A model generated the notes under the pieces. That model was not told where the DNA came from and did not search any database. It saw nothing but the letters and a program-made list of their open reading frames with translations. Positions 52,915 through 62,375 of a stretch of DNA of 64,000 nucleotides are shown in pieces (position 1 is the first letter of the stretch; each line of letters starts with the position of its first letter). This DNA is from Aquicoccus sp. G2-2 (GTDB lineage: Bacteria; Pseudomonadota; Alphaproteobacteria; Rhodobacterales; Rhodobacteraceae), in NCBI RefSeq assembly GCF_034555965.1, contig NZ_JAYDCK010000003.1, positions 3,286,001-3,350,000 on the forward strand, in the 5' to 3' direction. A program made the translations under genes and the position numbers.

Positions 52915-53478
52915 TCAGGGCGCGGCCTCAAGCAGGGTGATCGTGGTGTCGCCATAACGGCGGGCATCGAGCAAGGTCAGCCACTGAGGCGCGGTGATTG
53001 GCGCGCTTTCCTCCCAGACGACAAGCGCGCCGGGGGCGATCCAGTTGTTATCAAATGCGGCGGCAAGTGCGGTTTCGCCCAAGCCCTTGCCATAGGGCGG
53101 GTCGAGGAAGATGAGCGAAAAGGGCGGCGAAGGGCAGGGGCCGAGCTTGCGGGCGTCGCGGCGGAAAATTTCCGATTGGCTCTTAGCGTTGCACAGCGCG
53201 ATGTTTTTGCCGATCAGGGTTTGCGCCTTGCGGCCGTCATCGACAAATGTGGCCTGCGCGGCCCCGCGTGACAGCGCCTCAAGCCCCAACGCGCCGGTGC
53301 CGGCAAAAAGGTCGAGCACACGGGCGTTGGTGAGCGGATCACCGAAGCGGCCGCCGGTGAGCATGTTGAACAGGCTTTCGCGGGTGCGGTCGGTTGTCGG
53401 GCGCAGATGCGCACCTGCATCGCCTTTGCCGACCGGAGCCAGAGCGCGGCCACGGTATGCCCCGCCGATTATCCGCAT
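52915..53478 (-). CDS. rsmD: 16S rRNA (guanine(966)-N2)-methyltransferase
   Basis: This 187-residue protein has the RsmD N-terminus (MRIIGGAYRGRAL), RPTTDRTRESLFNML, the SAM loop VLDLFAGTGALGLEALSRGA near residues 68-87, and the catalytic DPPY motif in LIFLDPPYGKG near 127. It methylates G966 of 16S rRNA in the 30S subunit. Length and motif order match the family. The flavoprotein gene lies 19 bases upstream on the same strand. Confidence 0.95.
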   Translation of the reverse strand: MRIIGGAYRGRALAPVGKGDAGAHLRPTTDRTRESLFNMLTGGRFGDPLTNARVLDLFAGTGALGLEALSRGAAQATFVDDGRKAQTLIGKNIALCNAKSQSEIFRRDARKLGPCPSPPFSLIFLDPPYGKGLGETALAAAFDNNWIAPGALVVWEESAPITAPQWLTLLDARRYGDTTITLLEAAP

Positions 53479-53497
53479 GAAGAAAGGGTGCGCGGCA

Positions 53498-54706
53498 TTA
53501 TAGCAGGGATTTCAGATCGGCTTCGGGATCGGCGATGATTGCGGGGGCGGGTGATTTTCCGGCCTCGATCAGGCGCTTGCCAATCATATAGGCGCGTGGG
53601 TCGTTCATCGCATCGACCGCCAGAAGGGTTTCACCCGCGTAATACCAGAACGATCTGGCACCGGGTTTGCCGCCCTCGCGGGTGACCACGTGGTCATAGC
53701 CGGTGTTCAGCCCGGCAATTTGCAGCTTCACGTCGTGCTGATCGGACCAGAACCACGGTTTTGCAGCATAATCCGCGCCAGCGCCCAGCATGTTGCAGGC
53801 CACGCATTCGGCCTGATCAATTGCGTTGGGCACGGATTCAAGCCGGATGTGGCGGCCGCGATAGGGGAAGGAAGCGCAATCGCCCGCCGCCCAGATATGC
53901 GGATCGGAGGTGCGGCCATGGGCGTCGGTCTTGATGCCGTTGTCGATCTCAAGCCCGGCCAGTTCGGCAAGGGCGGTGTTCGGGGCGATACCGACGCCGA
54001 CGATGACGAAATCGAGCGGCACCTCGCTGCCATCGGACAGCACGGCGCCGGTGACGCGGGTTTCGCCGGTGAGCCGTTCCAGCCCGATGCCTTCGCGGAT
54101 ATCAACGCCGTGGCCGTGGTGCAAATCGCGGAAATAAGCCGAGGTTTCCGGTGCCGCGACCCGTTGCAGGATACGCTCGGCCATTTCAACCAGCGTGACG
54201 CTCAGCCCTTTTTTGGCGGCGACGGCAGCGGCTTCGAGGCCGATATAGCCGCCGCCGACGATCAGCACGCGCGCGCCGCTGGCAAACTGTGTGGCCATGG
54301 CATCGACATCGGCGAGGGTGCGCACCACAAACACGTTGTCCAGCGCGCCGCCGATGGCCGCGGGCAGGCGGCGGGGAACCGAGCCGGTGGTGAAGGCGAG
54401 CATGTCATAGGCGATGGTTTCACCGGCGGTCGTCGTGATCTCGTGCTTTGCCGGGTCAATGGCATTGACGGCGGTATCAAGGCGCAGGTCAATGTCATTT
54501 TCGCCATAGTAGCTTTCGGGGCGCAGGAAGAGCCTTTCAAGCTCCATATCACCCAGCAGATACGCCTTGGAGAGAGGCGGGCGTTGATAGGGAGGGGCGG
54601 ATTCTTCGCCGATTAGCGTGATGCGCCCGTCAAACCCTTCGCTGCGCAGCTTGGCGACGAGCGATGCGCCGGCCTGTCCTGCGCCGATAACCACGATGTG
54701 AGACAT
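53498..54706 (-). CDS. FAD-dependent ferredoxin reductase-like oxidoreductase
   Basis: The 402-residue protein opens with the FAD-binding loop IVVIGAGQAGASLV, followed by PPYQRPPLSKAYL, the NAD(P)-binding loop GGGYIGLEAAAVA near residue 152 and the FAD-contact DIWAAGD-type segment HIWAAGDCASFP. These match ferredoxin/rubredoxin reductases that serve oxygenases or P450s. The ATG at 54706 has AAGGGGG four bases upstream; sequence beyond it is not conserved. No ferredoxin gene is adjacent. It is divergent from the peroxiredoxin gene. Confidence 0.9.
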   Translation of the reverse strand: MSHIVVIGAGQAGASLVAKLRSEGFDGRITLIGEESAPPYQRPPLSKAYLLGDMELERLFLRPESYYGENDIDLRLDTAVNAIDPAKHEITTTAGETIAYDMLAFTTGSVPRRLPAAIGGALDNVFVVRTLADVDAMATQFASGARVLIVGGGYIGLEAAAVAAKKGLSVTLVEMAERILQRVAAPETSAYFRDLHHGHGVDIREGIGLERLTGETRVTGAVLSDGSEVPLDFVIVGVGIAPNTALAELAGLEIDNGIKTDAHGRTSDPHIWAAGDCASFPYRGRHIRLESVPNAIDQAECVACNMLGAGADYAAKPWFWSDQHDVKLQIAGLNTGYDHVVTREGGKPGARSFWYYAGETLLAVDAMNDPRAYMIGKRLIEAGKSPAPAIIADPEADLKSLL

Positions 54707-54788
54707 CAAGCCCCCTTTGCCGATTGCGTGTCCGGGCTGAACGTATAACCTGAGGCAGACCAAACGCAACGCTTGAAAGGAGCGAGTC

Positions 54789-55277
54789 ATGGCTATCAAA
54801 ACAGGAGAAAAGCTACCGGAAGGCAGATTGATGGCACTTGGGGCCGGTGGGCCGGAAGCGGTCGAGTTGCAAGGCAAGCTTGAGGGCCGCAAGGTGGTGA
54901 TCTTTGCGGTGCCCGGTGCCTATACGCCGACCTGCCATTCAGAGCATGTTCCGAGCTTTGTCAGAGTGAAGGACCAACTGGCAGAGAAAGGTGTGGACGA
55001 GGTGATCTGCGTCGCGGTCAACGATCCGTTCGTGATGCAGGCCTGGGGCGAGGCGACCGGCGCAACCAAGGCAGGCATCACCATGCTGTCAGACGCCGAT
55101 GGCGCTTTCACGAAGGCGCTGGGCATGGATTTTGACGCCGCACCTGCGGGCCTGCTTGGGCGGTCGCAACGCTATGCGCTGATGGCCGAAGACGGGGTGG
55201 TCAAGGTGCTCCATGCCGAGGAATCGCCGGGAACCTGTGGGACGTCGGGCGGCGAAGCCCTGCTCGCGGCGATCTGA
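54789..55277 (+). CDS. Prx5-type peroxiredoxin
   Basis: This 162-residue protein has the peroxidatic motif PGAYTPTCHSEHVP with Cys49, and VAVNDPFVMQAWG, both typical of the Prx5/PMP20 branch. It reduces peroxides with thiol or glutaredoxin donors in the cytoplasm. A second Cys in PGTCGTSGGE near the C-terminus is at the place of the resolving cysteine in related proteins. AAGGAG precedes the ATG by seven bases. It ends before a convergent gene, with two GC-rich hairpins between. Confidence 0.93.
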   Translation: MAIKTGEKLPEGRLMALGAGGPEAVELQGKLEGRKVVIFAVPGAYTPTCHSEHVPSFVRVKDQLAEKGVDEVICVAVNDPFVMQAWGEATGATKAGITMLSDADGAFTKALGMDFDAAPAGLLGRSQRYALMAEDGVVKVLHAEESPGTCGTSGGEALLAAI

Positions 55278-55327
55278 GAGAGCGGCGGAACTGATACCGC
55301 CCGCGCCAAAGATTTGATAGCCACCGT

Positions 55328-55377
55328 CGCGCCCGCCCGTGGAGAGGGGCGGGCGCGGCGGGGCTGGACGCCCCCGC
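55328..55377. other. two tandem GC-rich hairpins between convergent genes
   Basis: CGCGCCCGCCC (55328-55338) pairs with GGGCGGGCGCG (55347-55357), a perfect 11-pair stem with an eight-base loop. Next to it GCGGGG (55358-55363) pairs with CCCCGC (55372-55377). Neither has a T run. They lie between the convergent peroxiredoxin and pterin dehydratase genes and could stop transcription or protect both 3' ends. Confidence 0.5.
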
Positions 55378-55420
55378 TGCCTTAATTTGAGCGGCGCTGC
55401 CGCCTGCTCTGCAAAGCGAC

Positions 55421-55711
55421 TCAGAGCTTGTCGAGTTTGCGCGCCAATTTGGCGTCGAGCGACGAAAGCCCGCCCGCGTCATGGGTTGTCAGTGTCACGG
55501 TCACGCGGTTGTAGACATTGCTCCATTCCGGGTGATGGCCCCATTTTTCGGCCCAGAGCGCGGCGCGGGTCATCCACGCGAACGCTTCGGTGAAATCCTC
55601 GAACTTGTAGGTTTTGGTAAGCGAATCGCGGCCTTCGTCCACTGACCAGCCGGATTCAAACAGCGGCGGCAGAAGGCTTTCGCGGGCGGTATCTGAAAGC
55701 AGTTCAATCAA
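55421..55711 (-). CDS. phhB: 4a-hydroxytetrahydrobiopterin dehydratase
   Basis: The 96-residue protein has the pterin-4a-carbinolamine dehydratase signature: [20 protein letters not shown] with the catalytic histidines near residues 61-62 and 79. It dehydrates the pterin carbinolamine made by aromatic amino-acid hydroxylases. The TTG start at 55711 has AGGAGG seven bases upstream and overlaps the stop of the previous gene in TTGA. No hydroxylase gene is in the window. Confidence 0.92.
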   Translation of the reverse strand: MIELLSDTARESLLPPLFESGWSVDEGRDSLTKTYKFEDFTEAFAWMTRAALWAEKWGHHPEWSNVYNRVTVTLTTHDAGGLSSLDAKLARKLDKL

Positions 55712-56898
55712 TCGTGGTCCTCCTCGTTGGATTTGCGGAACGGGCCATAGCCCGTCAGCACTTCGATTTCTTCGGTGACGGCGTCGCGCTCTGCTTGCAG
55801 GTAATGCGCGACCGCCTCGGCAAAGCCCGGATCGGCGAACCAGTGCAGCGCGTGACATTCGGTGGGCAGGTAGCCGCGCGCCAGCTTGTGTTCACCTTGC
55901 GCCCCTGCTTCCACGCGGGCAAGCCCGTGGGTGATGGCATAGTCGATGGCCTGATAATAGCACAGTTCGAAATGCAGGCAGGGGTGGTGTTCGGTGCAGC
56001 CCCAGTAGCGGCCGAAAAGGGTTTCCTGCCCGATAAAATTGAGCGCCCCCGCGACATAGCGCCCGTCACGTTCGGCAAGCACCAATAGGATGTCATCGCG
56101 CAAGGTTTCCTGTGCGATGTCAAAGAATTGGCGCGAGAGATAGGGCGCGCCCCATTTGCGCGCGCCGGTATCCTGATAGAATTGCCAGAAGGCATCCCAG
56201 TGTTCGGGCTGGATGGCATCACCCGTGAGCGCGAGGATGCGCCCGCCAAACGCTTGTGCTTGCGCGCGTTCCTTGCGGATGTTTTTGCGCTTTCGCGAGG
56301 AAAGCTGCGCGAGGAAGGCATCGAAATCACTATAGCCGTTGTTGGCCCAATGGAATTGCTGGGTCGTGCGGTGCAACAGGCCCATTCCCTGCCCGGCCTC
56401 GGCCTCGGCTGTGGTGCAGAAGGTGATGTGAAGGGAGCTTATCTCATTCCGGTTGGCAAGCTGAACTGCCCCCTGAACAAGGGCGGAGCGGCCAACCGAG
56501 TCAAAGCCGGGTTTGACCAGCAGGCGGCGCCCGGTGGCGGGGGTGAACGGCACGGCGATCTGAAACTTCGGGTAATATTGCCCGCCTGCCCGCTCAAACG
56601 CGTGGGCGAAATTATGATCGAAGATGTATTCACCTTGGGAGTGCGATTTGCCGTAAAGCGGGGCGCAGGCGATCATTTCACTATCGAGATGGGCGGTGAG
56701 GTAATGCGGCTGCCAGCCGGTGCCGGGGCCAACCGAGCCGCTTTGTTCGAGCGCGGACAAGAAGCGGTGCGTGGTGAAGGGATCGAAGGGGCGCGCGCCG
56801 TCAATGGCCTCGGCGCAGGCGCAGGCGTCCCACTCGGGCGCGGGGATGTCCGAGAGGCTGGCGTGGGCGCGGATTTCGAGGGCGGCTTCGCTGTCCAT
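55708..56898 (-). CDS. FemAB-like/DUF482 GNAT acyltransferase
   Basis: The 396-residue protein matches the peptidogalycan biosynthesis/DUF482 family: [44 protein letters not shown] and the long C-terminal [24 protein letters not shown]. The fold is of GNAT/FemAB type, so it may attach an acyl group or amino acid to a cell-envelope substrate. The real activity is unknown. It is coupled to the downstream dehydratase gene by a four-base overlap. Confidence 0.88.
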   Translation of the reverse strand: MDSEAALEIRAHASLSDIPAPEWDACACAEAIDGARPFDPFTTHRFLSALEQSGSVGPGTGWQPHYLTAHLDSEMIACAPLYGKSHSQGEYIFDHNFAHAFERAGGQYYPKFQIAVPFTPATGRRLLVKPGFDSVGRSALVQGAVQLANRNEISSLHITFCTTAEAEAGQGMGLLHRTTQQFHWANNGYSDFDAFLAQLSSRKRKNIRKERAQAQAFGGRILALTGDAIQPEHWDAFWQFYQDTGARKWGAPYLSRQFFDIAQETLRDDILLVLAERDGRYVAGALNFIGQETLFGRYWGCTEHHPCLHFELCYYQAIDYAITHGLARVEAGAQGEHKLARGYLPTECHALHWFADPGFAEAVAHYLQAERDAVTEEIEVLTGYGPFRKSNEEDHD

Positions 56899-56968
56899 AC
56901 AGGCAATATCGGGGTTCGGCCGGGCAGGGGCAAGGCGGTGGCGGTCGGGCGCGACAATTTGGAGGCCT

Positions 56969-57751
56969 TCAGGCGAGGTAATTTTCGAACGTGATGTTAT
57001 CGGCCCAGAGCAGGGCGCGCGCCCCCTGATTGCGGGATGTGACAGTCCAGGTGAGAATCACCGCGCCAAGATCACGCAGTTCTTGCAGGCGCGGATTGTG
57101 CAGGTTGTTTGCGTTGTGGGAGACGAAGCTGGCGCCGAGTGTGGTATAATCGGCAATCTTGCGCAGGTGGACGCGGGTTGTTGCCGGCAGGTCCGGCCAG
57201 TCCTCCGCCGTATAGCCGCAGGTGATCAGACCACGGGCGATGTCAGGAGAAAGCTGGCCGATCATGGCCACGGAATGAGGATTGAACGACATGCAGGCGA
57301 CCGGGCCGGGATAGTCGATCAGCGCGTCGGCTGTGGCCAGTTCGAGCGGGCCGACATTCGCACCCATCGCGCCGTCCTGATCCTTTATTTCGATCATCAG
57401 AGGCACCCGCCCGCCGATCAGGGAAAGGATTTCGGGCAAGGTGGGGATGGTTTCGCCATTGCTGTGCCTGAGCGCGATGCCGGTCAGTTCATCGGTTGTG
57501 CGCTGGCCTATTGGCCCATGTTCGCGGGTGAGGCGGGATAGCTCGGAATCGTGAAACACCATCGCTTCACCGTCGAGCGAGAGTTGCAGGTCGATCTCGA
57601 TCCCGTAGCCGCGTGCGATTGCCGCCCGGATGGCGGCGCGGGAATTTTCCGGGCGGCGATGCGCCTTGTCATGCAGCGCCCGATGGGCAATCGGGCGCGC
57701 GAGGAAGGCCGGGTCAAGCGGGACCATCGGCAAGGCGGCGGAGAGCGGCAT
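56969..57751 (-). CDS. glycerophosphodiester phosphodiesterase
   Basis: This 260-residue TIM-barrel enzyme has the GDPD motif IAHRALH...PENS near residues 21-37, EIDLQLSLDG near 52 and the catalytic His in VFHDSELSRL near 66. It releases glycerol-3-phosphate from deacylated phospholipids. No signal peptide is present, so it should be cytoplasmic. The ATG at 57751 lies 13 bases after the RidA stop; a longer frame upstream overlaps RidA and is not conserved. Confidence 0.93.
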   Translation of the reverse strand: MPLSAALPMVPLDPAFLARPIAHRALHDKAHRRPENSRAAIRAAIARGYGIEIDLQLSLDGEAMVFHDSELSRLTREHGPIGQRTTDELTGIALRHSNGETIPTLPEILSLIGGRVPLMIEIKDQDGAMGANVGPLELATADALIDYPGPVACMSFNPHSVAMIGQLSPDIARGLITCGYTAEDWPDLPATTRVHLRKIADYTTLGASFVSHNANNLHNPRLQELRDLGAVILTWTVTSRNQGARALLWADNITFENYLA

Positions 57752-57764
57752 GGTGCGTCTTGCC

Positions 57765-58226
57765 TCAGGAAATCTGGAAAATGCCCTCGATTTCCACGGC
57801 GACGTTGAGCGGCAACGCACCAGCGGAAACGGCGGCGCGGGAATGCTGCCCGGCGTCTCCCAACGCTTCGACCAGAAAATCCGAGCAGCCATTGATGACT
57901 TGCGGCTGTTCGGTGAAATCGGGTGTGGAATTGACAAAACCGGAGAGTTTTACAGCCCGCACGAGACGGTCAAGATCACCACCGCAGGCGGCCTTGACCT
58001 GTGCCAGAAGGCCGATGCCACAGGTTTTAGCGGCGGCGGCCCCTTCTTCGGTGGTGAGATCAGCACCGACCTTGCCGGTGATCAGGGTGCCGTTTTGCTG
58101 CGAGATCTGGCCCGAGACGAACACCAGATCGCCGACTTGCACGAACGGCACGTAATTGGCGGCGGGCGCGGGGGCGGCGGGTAGGGTTACACCGAGTTCC
58201 TTGAGGCGGGCTTCGATCTTGGACAT
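57765..58226 (-). CDS. RidA family (YjgF/YER057c) protein
   Basis: The 153-residue protein begins MSKIEARLKELGVTLP, contains VSGQISQ near residue 39 and QVKAACGGDLDRLVRAVKLSGFV, matching the longer alphaproteobacterial RidA-like subfamily. RidA deaminates reactive enamine/imine products of PLP enzymes. Members of this subfamily may lack that activity, since the Arg that binds the substrate carboxylate in RidA is not obvious here. It is followed by the GDPD gene after 13 bases. Confidence 0.88.
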   Translation of the reverse strand: MSKIEARLKELGVTLPAAPAPAANYVPFVQVGDLVFVSGQISQQNGTLITGKVGADLTTEEGAAAAKTCGIGLLAQVKAACGGDLDRLVRAVKLSGFVNSTPDFTEQPQVINGCSDFLVEALGDAGQHSRAAVSAGALPLNVAVEIEGIFQIS

Positions 58227-58301
58227 GGGCAGGGCTCCGTTCTGCTGTGTGGCGAGTCGCGGCGACGCTAGTGCAATTGGCGGGCAAAGGCGAGATGCCG
58301 A

Positions 58302-59630
58302 TCAGCTTTCGCGGAATGCTTTGGAGAAATACACGGTGAACGGGTGCAGCAGGTAAGACAGCGGAGTGCGGTCATCGGTGCGGATAAACGCCTCGACCGG
58401 CATACCGGGGAGGAGTGACGTGCCTGCGGGCAGCTTGGCAAGCTCTCCGGTGTCGAGCGCGATTTCGGCGCGGTAATAGGCGGTGCGGGTGGTTTCATCC
58501 TGAAAGGCATCGGCGGAGATGGTGGTGATGTGGCCGAAAAGATCGCGGGCCGTGCGTTGATTGAAGGACGAGAACCGCAGGGTGACGGGCTGATTGACAT
58601 AAACCGTTTCGATATGGATCGGGTTGATGCGCACGGTAATCACCAATGGGCGATCTTGCGGGACGAGATATAGCAATGGCTCGGCCGGGCGGATCACGGA
58701 GCGCGGGGCGAAGACGTTGAGATCATAGACCACGCCGGAACCGGGCGCGGTGATTTCGAGCCGGGCAATGCGTTTGTCGAGCGCGCGGCGCTTTTCACGC
58801 AGTTCGGTTTCGCGCAGGTGCAGGTCGCGCAATTGCGAAATCGCGGCCTCGCGCCGGTCCGTTCCGAGTTTGAGAATGCTGATTTCAATCTCCGCGATGC
58901 GCGCCTTGGTTTGTGCTTTTCTGGCGGCAAGTTCCCCCATGCTGCCTTGGAGGCTGGCCTGCTCACGCTCAAGTGCGAGGAGGCGGGACGCTTGGGCGAG
59001 GCCTTTGGTGCGCAATGTTTTTTGTGCCGCAAGTTCCCGGTCGATAAGGCCAAGCTGTGTGTTGAGGGCGGTGGATTGGGCGTCGACCCCGGCAATTTGC
59101 TTTGAGAGTTGTTCGCGCTGTTGTGAAAGCTGTGCGGATTGTCGGGCGAGGGATATGGTGCGGGCGCGCATCAGGGCCGTTTGGCCCTGCATGAGAGCGC
59201 GGGTGTTCGGGTCGGTGGTGGCACGTGCCAGAAGTTCGGCATCGAAGGTGGGGATTGATGCGCTATCGCGTTCGGCGGTGAGGCGGGCACGCCGGGCCAT
59301 GATTTCAAAAAGCTCGGAAAGCAGGATGGCCTTTTGTGAGCCAAGGTCGGCACCGTCGAGCCGGATCAGCGGTTGGCCCGCCGCGACCTTTTCGCCTTCG
59401 CGGATCAGGATTTCCGTCACCACGCCGCCATCGGGATGCTGCACGACCTGACGGTTCTGTTCGAGTTCGATTTGCCCCGGAGCGATGACTGCGCCGGCGA
59501 GGGTTGTGAGGCTGGCCCATGTGCCAAAACCGCCGACAAGGGCCAGCAGGCCAATGTACCCGACTGCCAGTGGAAACCGGGCAGACCATCGGTGAACCGG
59601 TTCTGCTTCATCTGGGGCGGAAGGGGGCAT
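58302..59630 (-). CDS. HlyD-family type I secretion membrane-fusion protein
   Basis: This 442-residue adaptor has a short cytoplasmic tail, one membrane segment at about residues 23-45, a lipoyl-like beta domain (VIAPGQIELEQNRQVVQHPDGGVV), long coiled coils (~90-290) and a second beta domain ending near the C-terminus. It links the ABC transporter in the inner membrane to an outer-membrane TolC-like channel, which is not in this window. Its start lies inside the end of the repaired ATPase gene (23-base overlap). It may serve the RTX protein at the left end of the window. Confidence 0.92.
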   Translation of the reverse strand: MPPSAPDEAEPVHRWSARFPLAVGYIGLLALVGGFGTWASLTTLAGAVIAPGQIELEQNRQVVQHPDGGVVTEILIREGEKVAAGQPLIRLDGADLGSQKAILLSELFEIMARRARLTAERDSASIPTFDAELLARATTDPNTRALMQGQTALMRARTISLARQSAQLSQQREQLSKQIAGVDAQSTALNTQLGLIDRELAAQKTLRTKGLAQASRLLALEREQASLQGSMGELAARKAQTKARIAEIEISILKLGTDRREAAISQLRDLHLRETELREKRRALDKRIARLEITAPGSGVVYDLNVFAPRSVIRPAEPLLYLVPQDRPLVITVRINPIHIETVYVNQPVTLRFSSFNQRTARDLFGHITTISADAFQDETTRTAYYRAEIALDTGELAKLPAGTSLLPGMPVEAFIRTDDRTPLSYLLHPFTVYFSKAFRES

Positions 59631-61403
59631 CAGGGTCGCGCTCCGGGTTGCGCTTCGGGGTTGCGGGTCGACTTGTGTCGGGGGGCGTGATGTTGGCGGT
59701 GTTCACCACTTTTTCGCGCAGCACTGCGTCGCGCGGGCCAAACGCAGTGCGCGCACCTGCCTCCAGCATCAACAGCAAATCGCACTCCTGAATGGCGGCG
59801 GGGCGGTGCGCCATGATGATGACCGAGCGGCCCGCAGCTTTGAGCGAGCGGACCGCCTTGTTCAGCGCGACGGTGCCTGCATTGTCGAGGTTGGCGTTGG
59901 GTTCATCAAGCACCACAAGCACCGGATCGTCGTAAAGGGCGCGGGCCAGCCCGATGCGTTGCATTTGCCCCCTGAGAGCCGCCCGCCCGCCATCGAGAGC
60001 GGTGTGTCATAGCCTTGTGGAAGGGCGAGGATCATTTCATGTGCATCGGCTTTCTGCGCGGCTTCGATGACTTTTGCATCGTCTGGCGCGCGGGAGAGGC
60101 GGGCGATGTTTTCGGCAATCGTGCCGTCGAAGAACTGCACCCGCTGAGGCAAGTAGCCGATATAGCTGCCAAGGGCCTGATGTGCGTATTGATCAAGCGT
60201 TGCCCCATCGAGACGGATATGGCCCCCGGCCGGGCGCCAGACCCCGGTGAGCGCGTGCGCCAGCGTGGATTTGCCCGCGCCCGAGGGGCCGATAACGCCA
60301 AGCGCGGTGCCGGGCTCAATACGCAACGAGAGCATGCGCAGGGTTGCAGTGGACTGCCCCGGCGGCAGAACGGTGACTTGGTGCAGATCGAGCAGGGCGC
60401 GCGGGCGGGGCAGCGCGGTGCGTTCGCGCTCAGCGGGTATTTCGGACAGCAAGGCGGCGAGCGCGCGCCAGCCGGTGCGGCCACGCTCAACCACCGGCCA
60501 TTGGGCGATGACCTGTTCGACCGGGGCCAATGCCCGGCCAAGCAGGATCGAGCTGGCGATCATTGCCCCGGCGGAAACATCGCCGCGCAACACCAGCAAA
60601 GCCCCCAGCCCGAGCATGGCCGATTGCAGCAACAGCCGCAGCGCCCGCGACAATGCGGTAAGCGCGCCGGAGTAATCTGTCGCCTGCATTTGCGCGGCAA
60701 GCGTGGCGTTTCGGCCCGGTTTCCAGCGTTGAAAGGCGGCCCCGCGCATTCCGAGCGAAAGCACGGTTTGCGCTTCTTCACGCAACTGGACTGTCATCGT
60801 TTGGGTGCTGCTTGCAGCGTGGGCGATACGGCGCAGCGGGGCGCGGGTGGCGGCGTGGTTAAGGATGGCGATCAAAATCAGGCTACCGCCGCCCAAAAGC
60901 GCCAATGTGCCGAGCCATGGGTGAAACACGAATACGCCAATGAGGAAAAGCGGGGTCCAGATCACATCACCGAGCGCGAGCAGAGCGGGAGAGGCCATCA
61001 ACCGTTGCACTGCTTCGAGATCGGCAAGGTTGCTTGCGGTTTCGGAGTGGCGGCCAGTGGCGGATTTGCGCAGAACCGCATCGAAGACACGGCCATCCAA
61101 CCGGGCCTGAAACCGGGCACCGGCGCGGGCCATGATCCGGCCACGGGCAAATTCAAGCAGGGCATGGATTGTATAGAGAAAGGCGACCAGAGCCGTAAGA
61201 GCGGTGAGCGTGGCGATGGACCGGGAGCCAAGCACGCGATCATAGACCTGAAGCATATAAAGTGGGCCGGTCAGCATCAGCAGGTTGACGAATACGCCGA
61301 ACAGGCCTGCCGCCCAGAAAAGACCGCGGCTTTGGCGGCGCGCGGCACACAGTTCGGCAAGGCCGGGTGCATGGGATTGGGGATGTGTCGGGCGCATGGG
61401 CAT
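59608..61403 (-). CDS. type I secretion ABC transporter permease/ATPase (frameshifted as sequenced)
   Basis: Six membrane segments (residues ~30-310) precede an ATPase domain with Walker A GPSGAGKST and the signature LSGG. The frame then breaks in a five-C run at 59968-59972. One extra base restores LSGGQMQRIGLARAL and Walker B VLVVLDEPNANLD, giving 598 residues. It has no C39 peptidase domain, so it belongs to the PrtD-like group that exports RTX proteins without cleavage. The start at 61403 (MPMRPTHP) is chosen because upstream sequence is not conserved. Confidence 0.88.
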
Positions 61404-61598
61404 TAACGCGTTCCGGTGTGCGGCCCGGATGCAACCGGGCGGACGGACCAATCAACCTCTGGGCGGATGTCGCGGTTTTGCCACATCCACCGTTGAAGCT
61501 TTGGCTTGGGGTAGGTTATACGGCGCAATCGATTGCATATCCATTACCGAGAAGACGGATTGGAACAATAATTGCGTGTTTTTGCGGAAATCAGGTTG

Positions 61599-62375
61599 AT
61601 GCGACTGCGCCCACGCGCATTCGGCGCCGCAGGTTTGGTGCTGCTGGTGACACTGGCGGCGTGTAGCACGCCCGGACCGGGGCAGGCACCGGACGGAATT
61701 TTTGACCCCTATGAGCAAACAAATCGCAGTAATCATGAATTGAATCTTGCGCTCGACAAGGCGTTGATCCGGCCCACGGGCAAGGGCGTCAGTTCATTCC
61801 TGCCGGACCCGATAGAAGATTCGGTCGGCTATTTTGCCTCCAACCTGAGCCTGCCAAGCACCATCGTGAACAACCTGTTGCAGGGTGATCTTGGGGGCGC
61901 GTTGAAGAACACGCTGCGGTTTGCGGTGAACACGACCGTTGGGTTTGGCGGGTTGGCCGATCCGGCGGGGGAGTTCGGGATTTACGAGAAGAAGGCCGAT
62001 TTCGGCCAGACGCTTGCGGTTTGGGGCGTGCCGGAAGGTGCCTATGTAGAGTTGCCGGTGCTTGGCCCCTCGACCGAGCGTGACGCGGCGGGCAAGGTGG
62101 TTGACCTGTTTACCAATCCGCTTTCTTATGTGCTGGACAGCCCGGAGAAATATGTTGGCACTGTGGCTGGCCTGACCTCAAAGCTGGGCGACAGGGGGCG
62201 ATATTCGGAAACGATTGATTCGATCCTTTATGAAAGTGCCGACAGCTATGCACAGGCGCGCGCCATCTACTTGCAAAACCGCCGCTATGAACTTGGCGAG
62301 GACGATGGTAGCGCCTATGTCGATCCCTACGATGACCCATATGGTGACCCTTATGCAGACCCCGACGCACAATAA
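61599..62375 (+). CDS. mlaA: MlaA (VacJ) family lipoprotein
   Basis: The 258-residue protein has a lipoprotein signal with LVTLAAC (Cys22) and the MlaA body: DPYEQTNRSNHELN, LPSTIVNNLLQGD, NTTVGFGGLADPAG and FGQTLAVWGVPEGAYVELPVLGP. It removes misplaced phospholipid from the outer leaflet of the outer membrane. The C-terminal DPYDDPYGDPYADPDAQ repeat is an acidic tail. A TTG at 61572 is an alternative start. It overlaps mlaC by 23 bases; mlaFEDB are not in the window. Confidence 0.94.
   Translation: MRLRPRAFGAAGLVLLVTLAACSTPGPGQAPDGIFDPYEQTNRSNHELNLALDKALIRPTGKGVSSFLPDPIEDSVGYFASNLSLPSTIVNNLLQGDLGGALKNTLRFAVNTTVGFGGLADPAGEFGIYEKKADFGQTLAVWGVPEGAYVELPVLGPSTERDAAGKVVDLFTNPLSYVLDSPEKYVGTVAGLTSKLGDRGRYSETIDSILYESADSYAQARAIYLQNRRYELGEDDGSAYVDPYDDPYGDPYADPDAQ

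Noticed and set aside
60015..61406. A 463-codon plus-strand frame inside the type I secretion ATPase gene
   Set aside because: It is antisense to conserved membrane and ATPase motifs and has no domain of its own.
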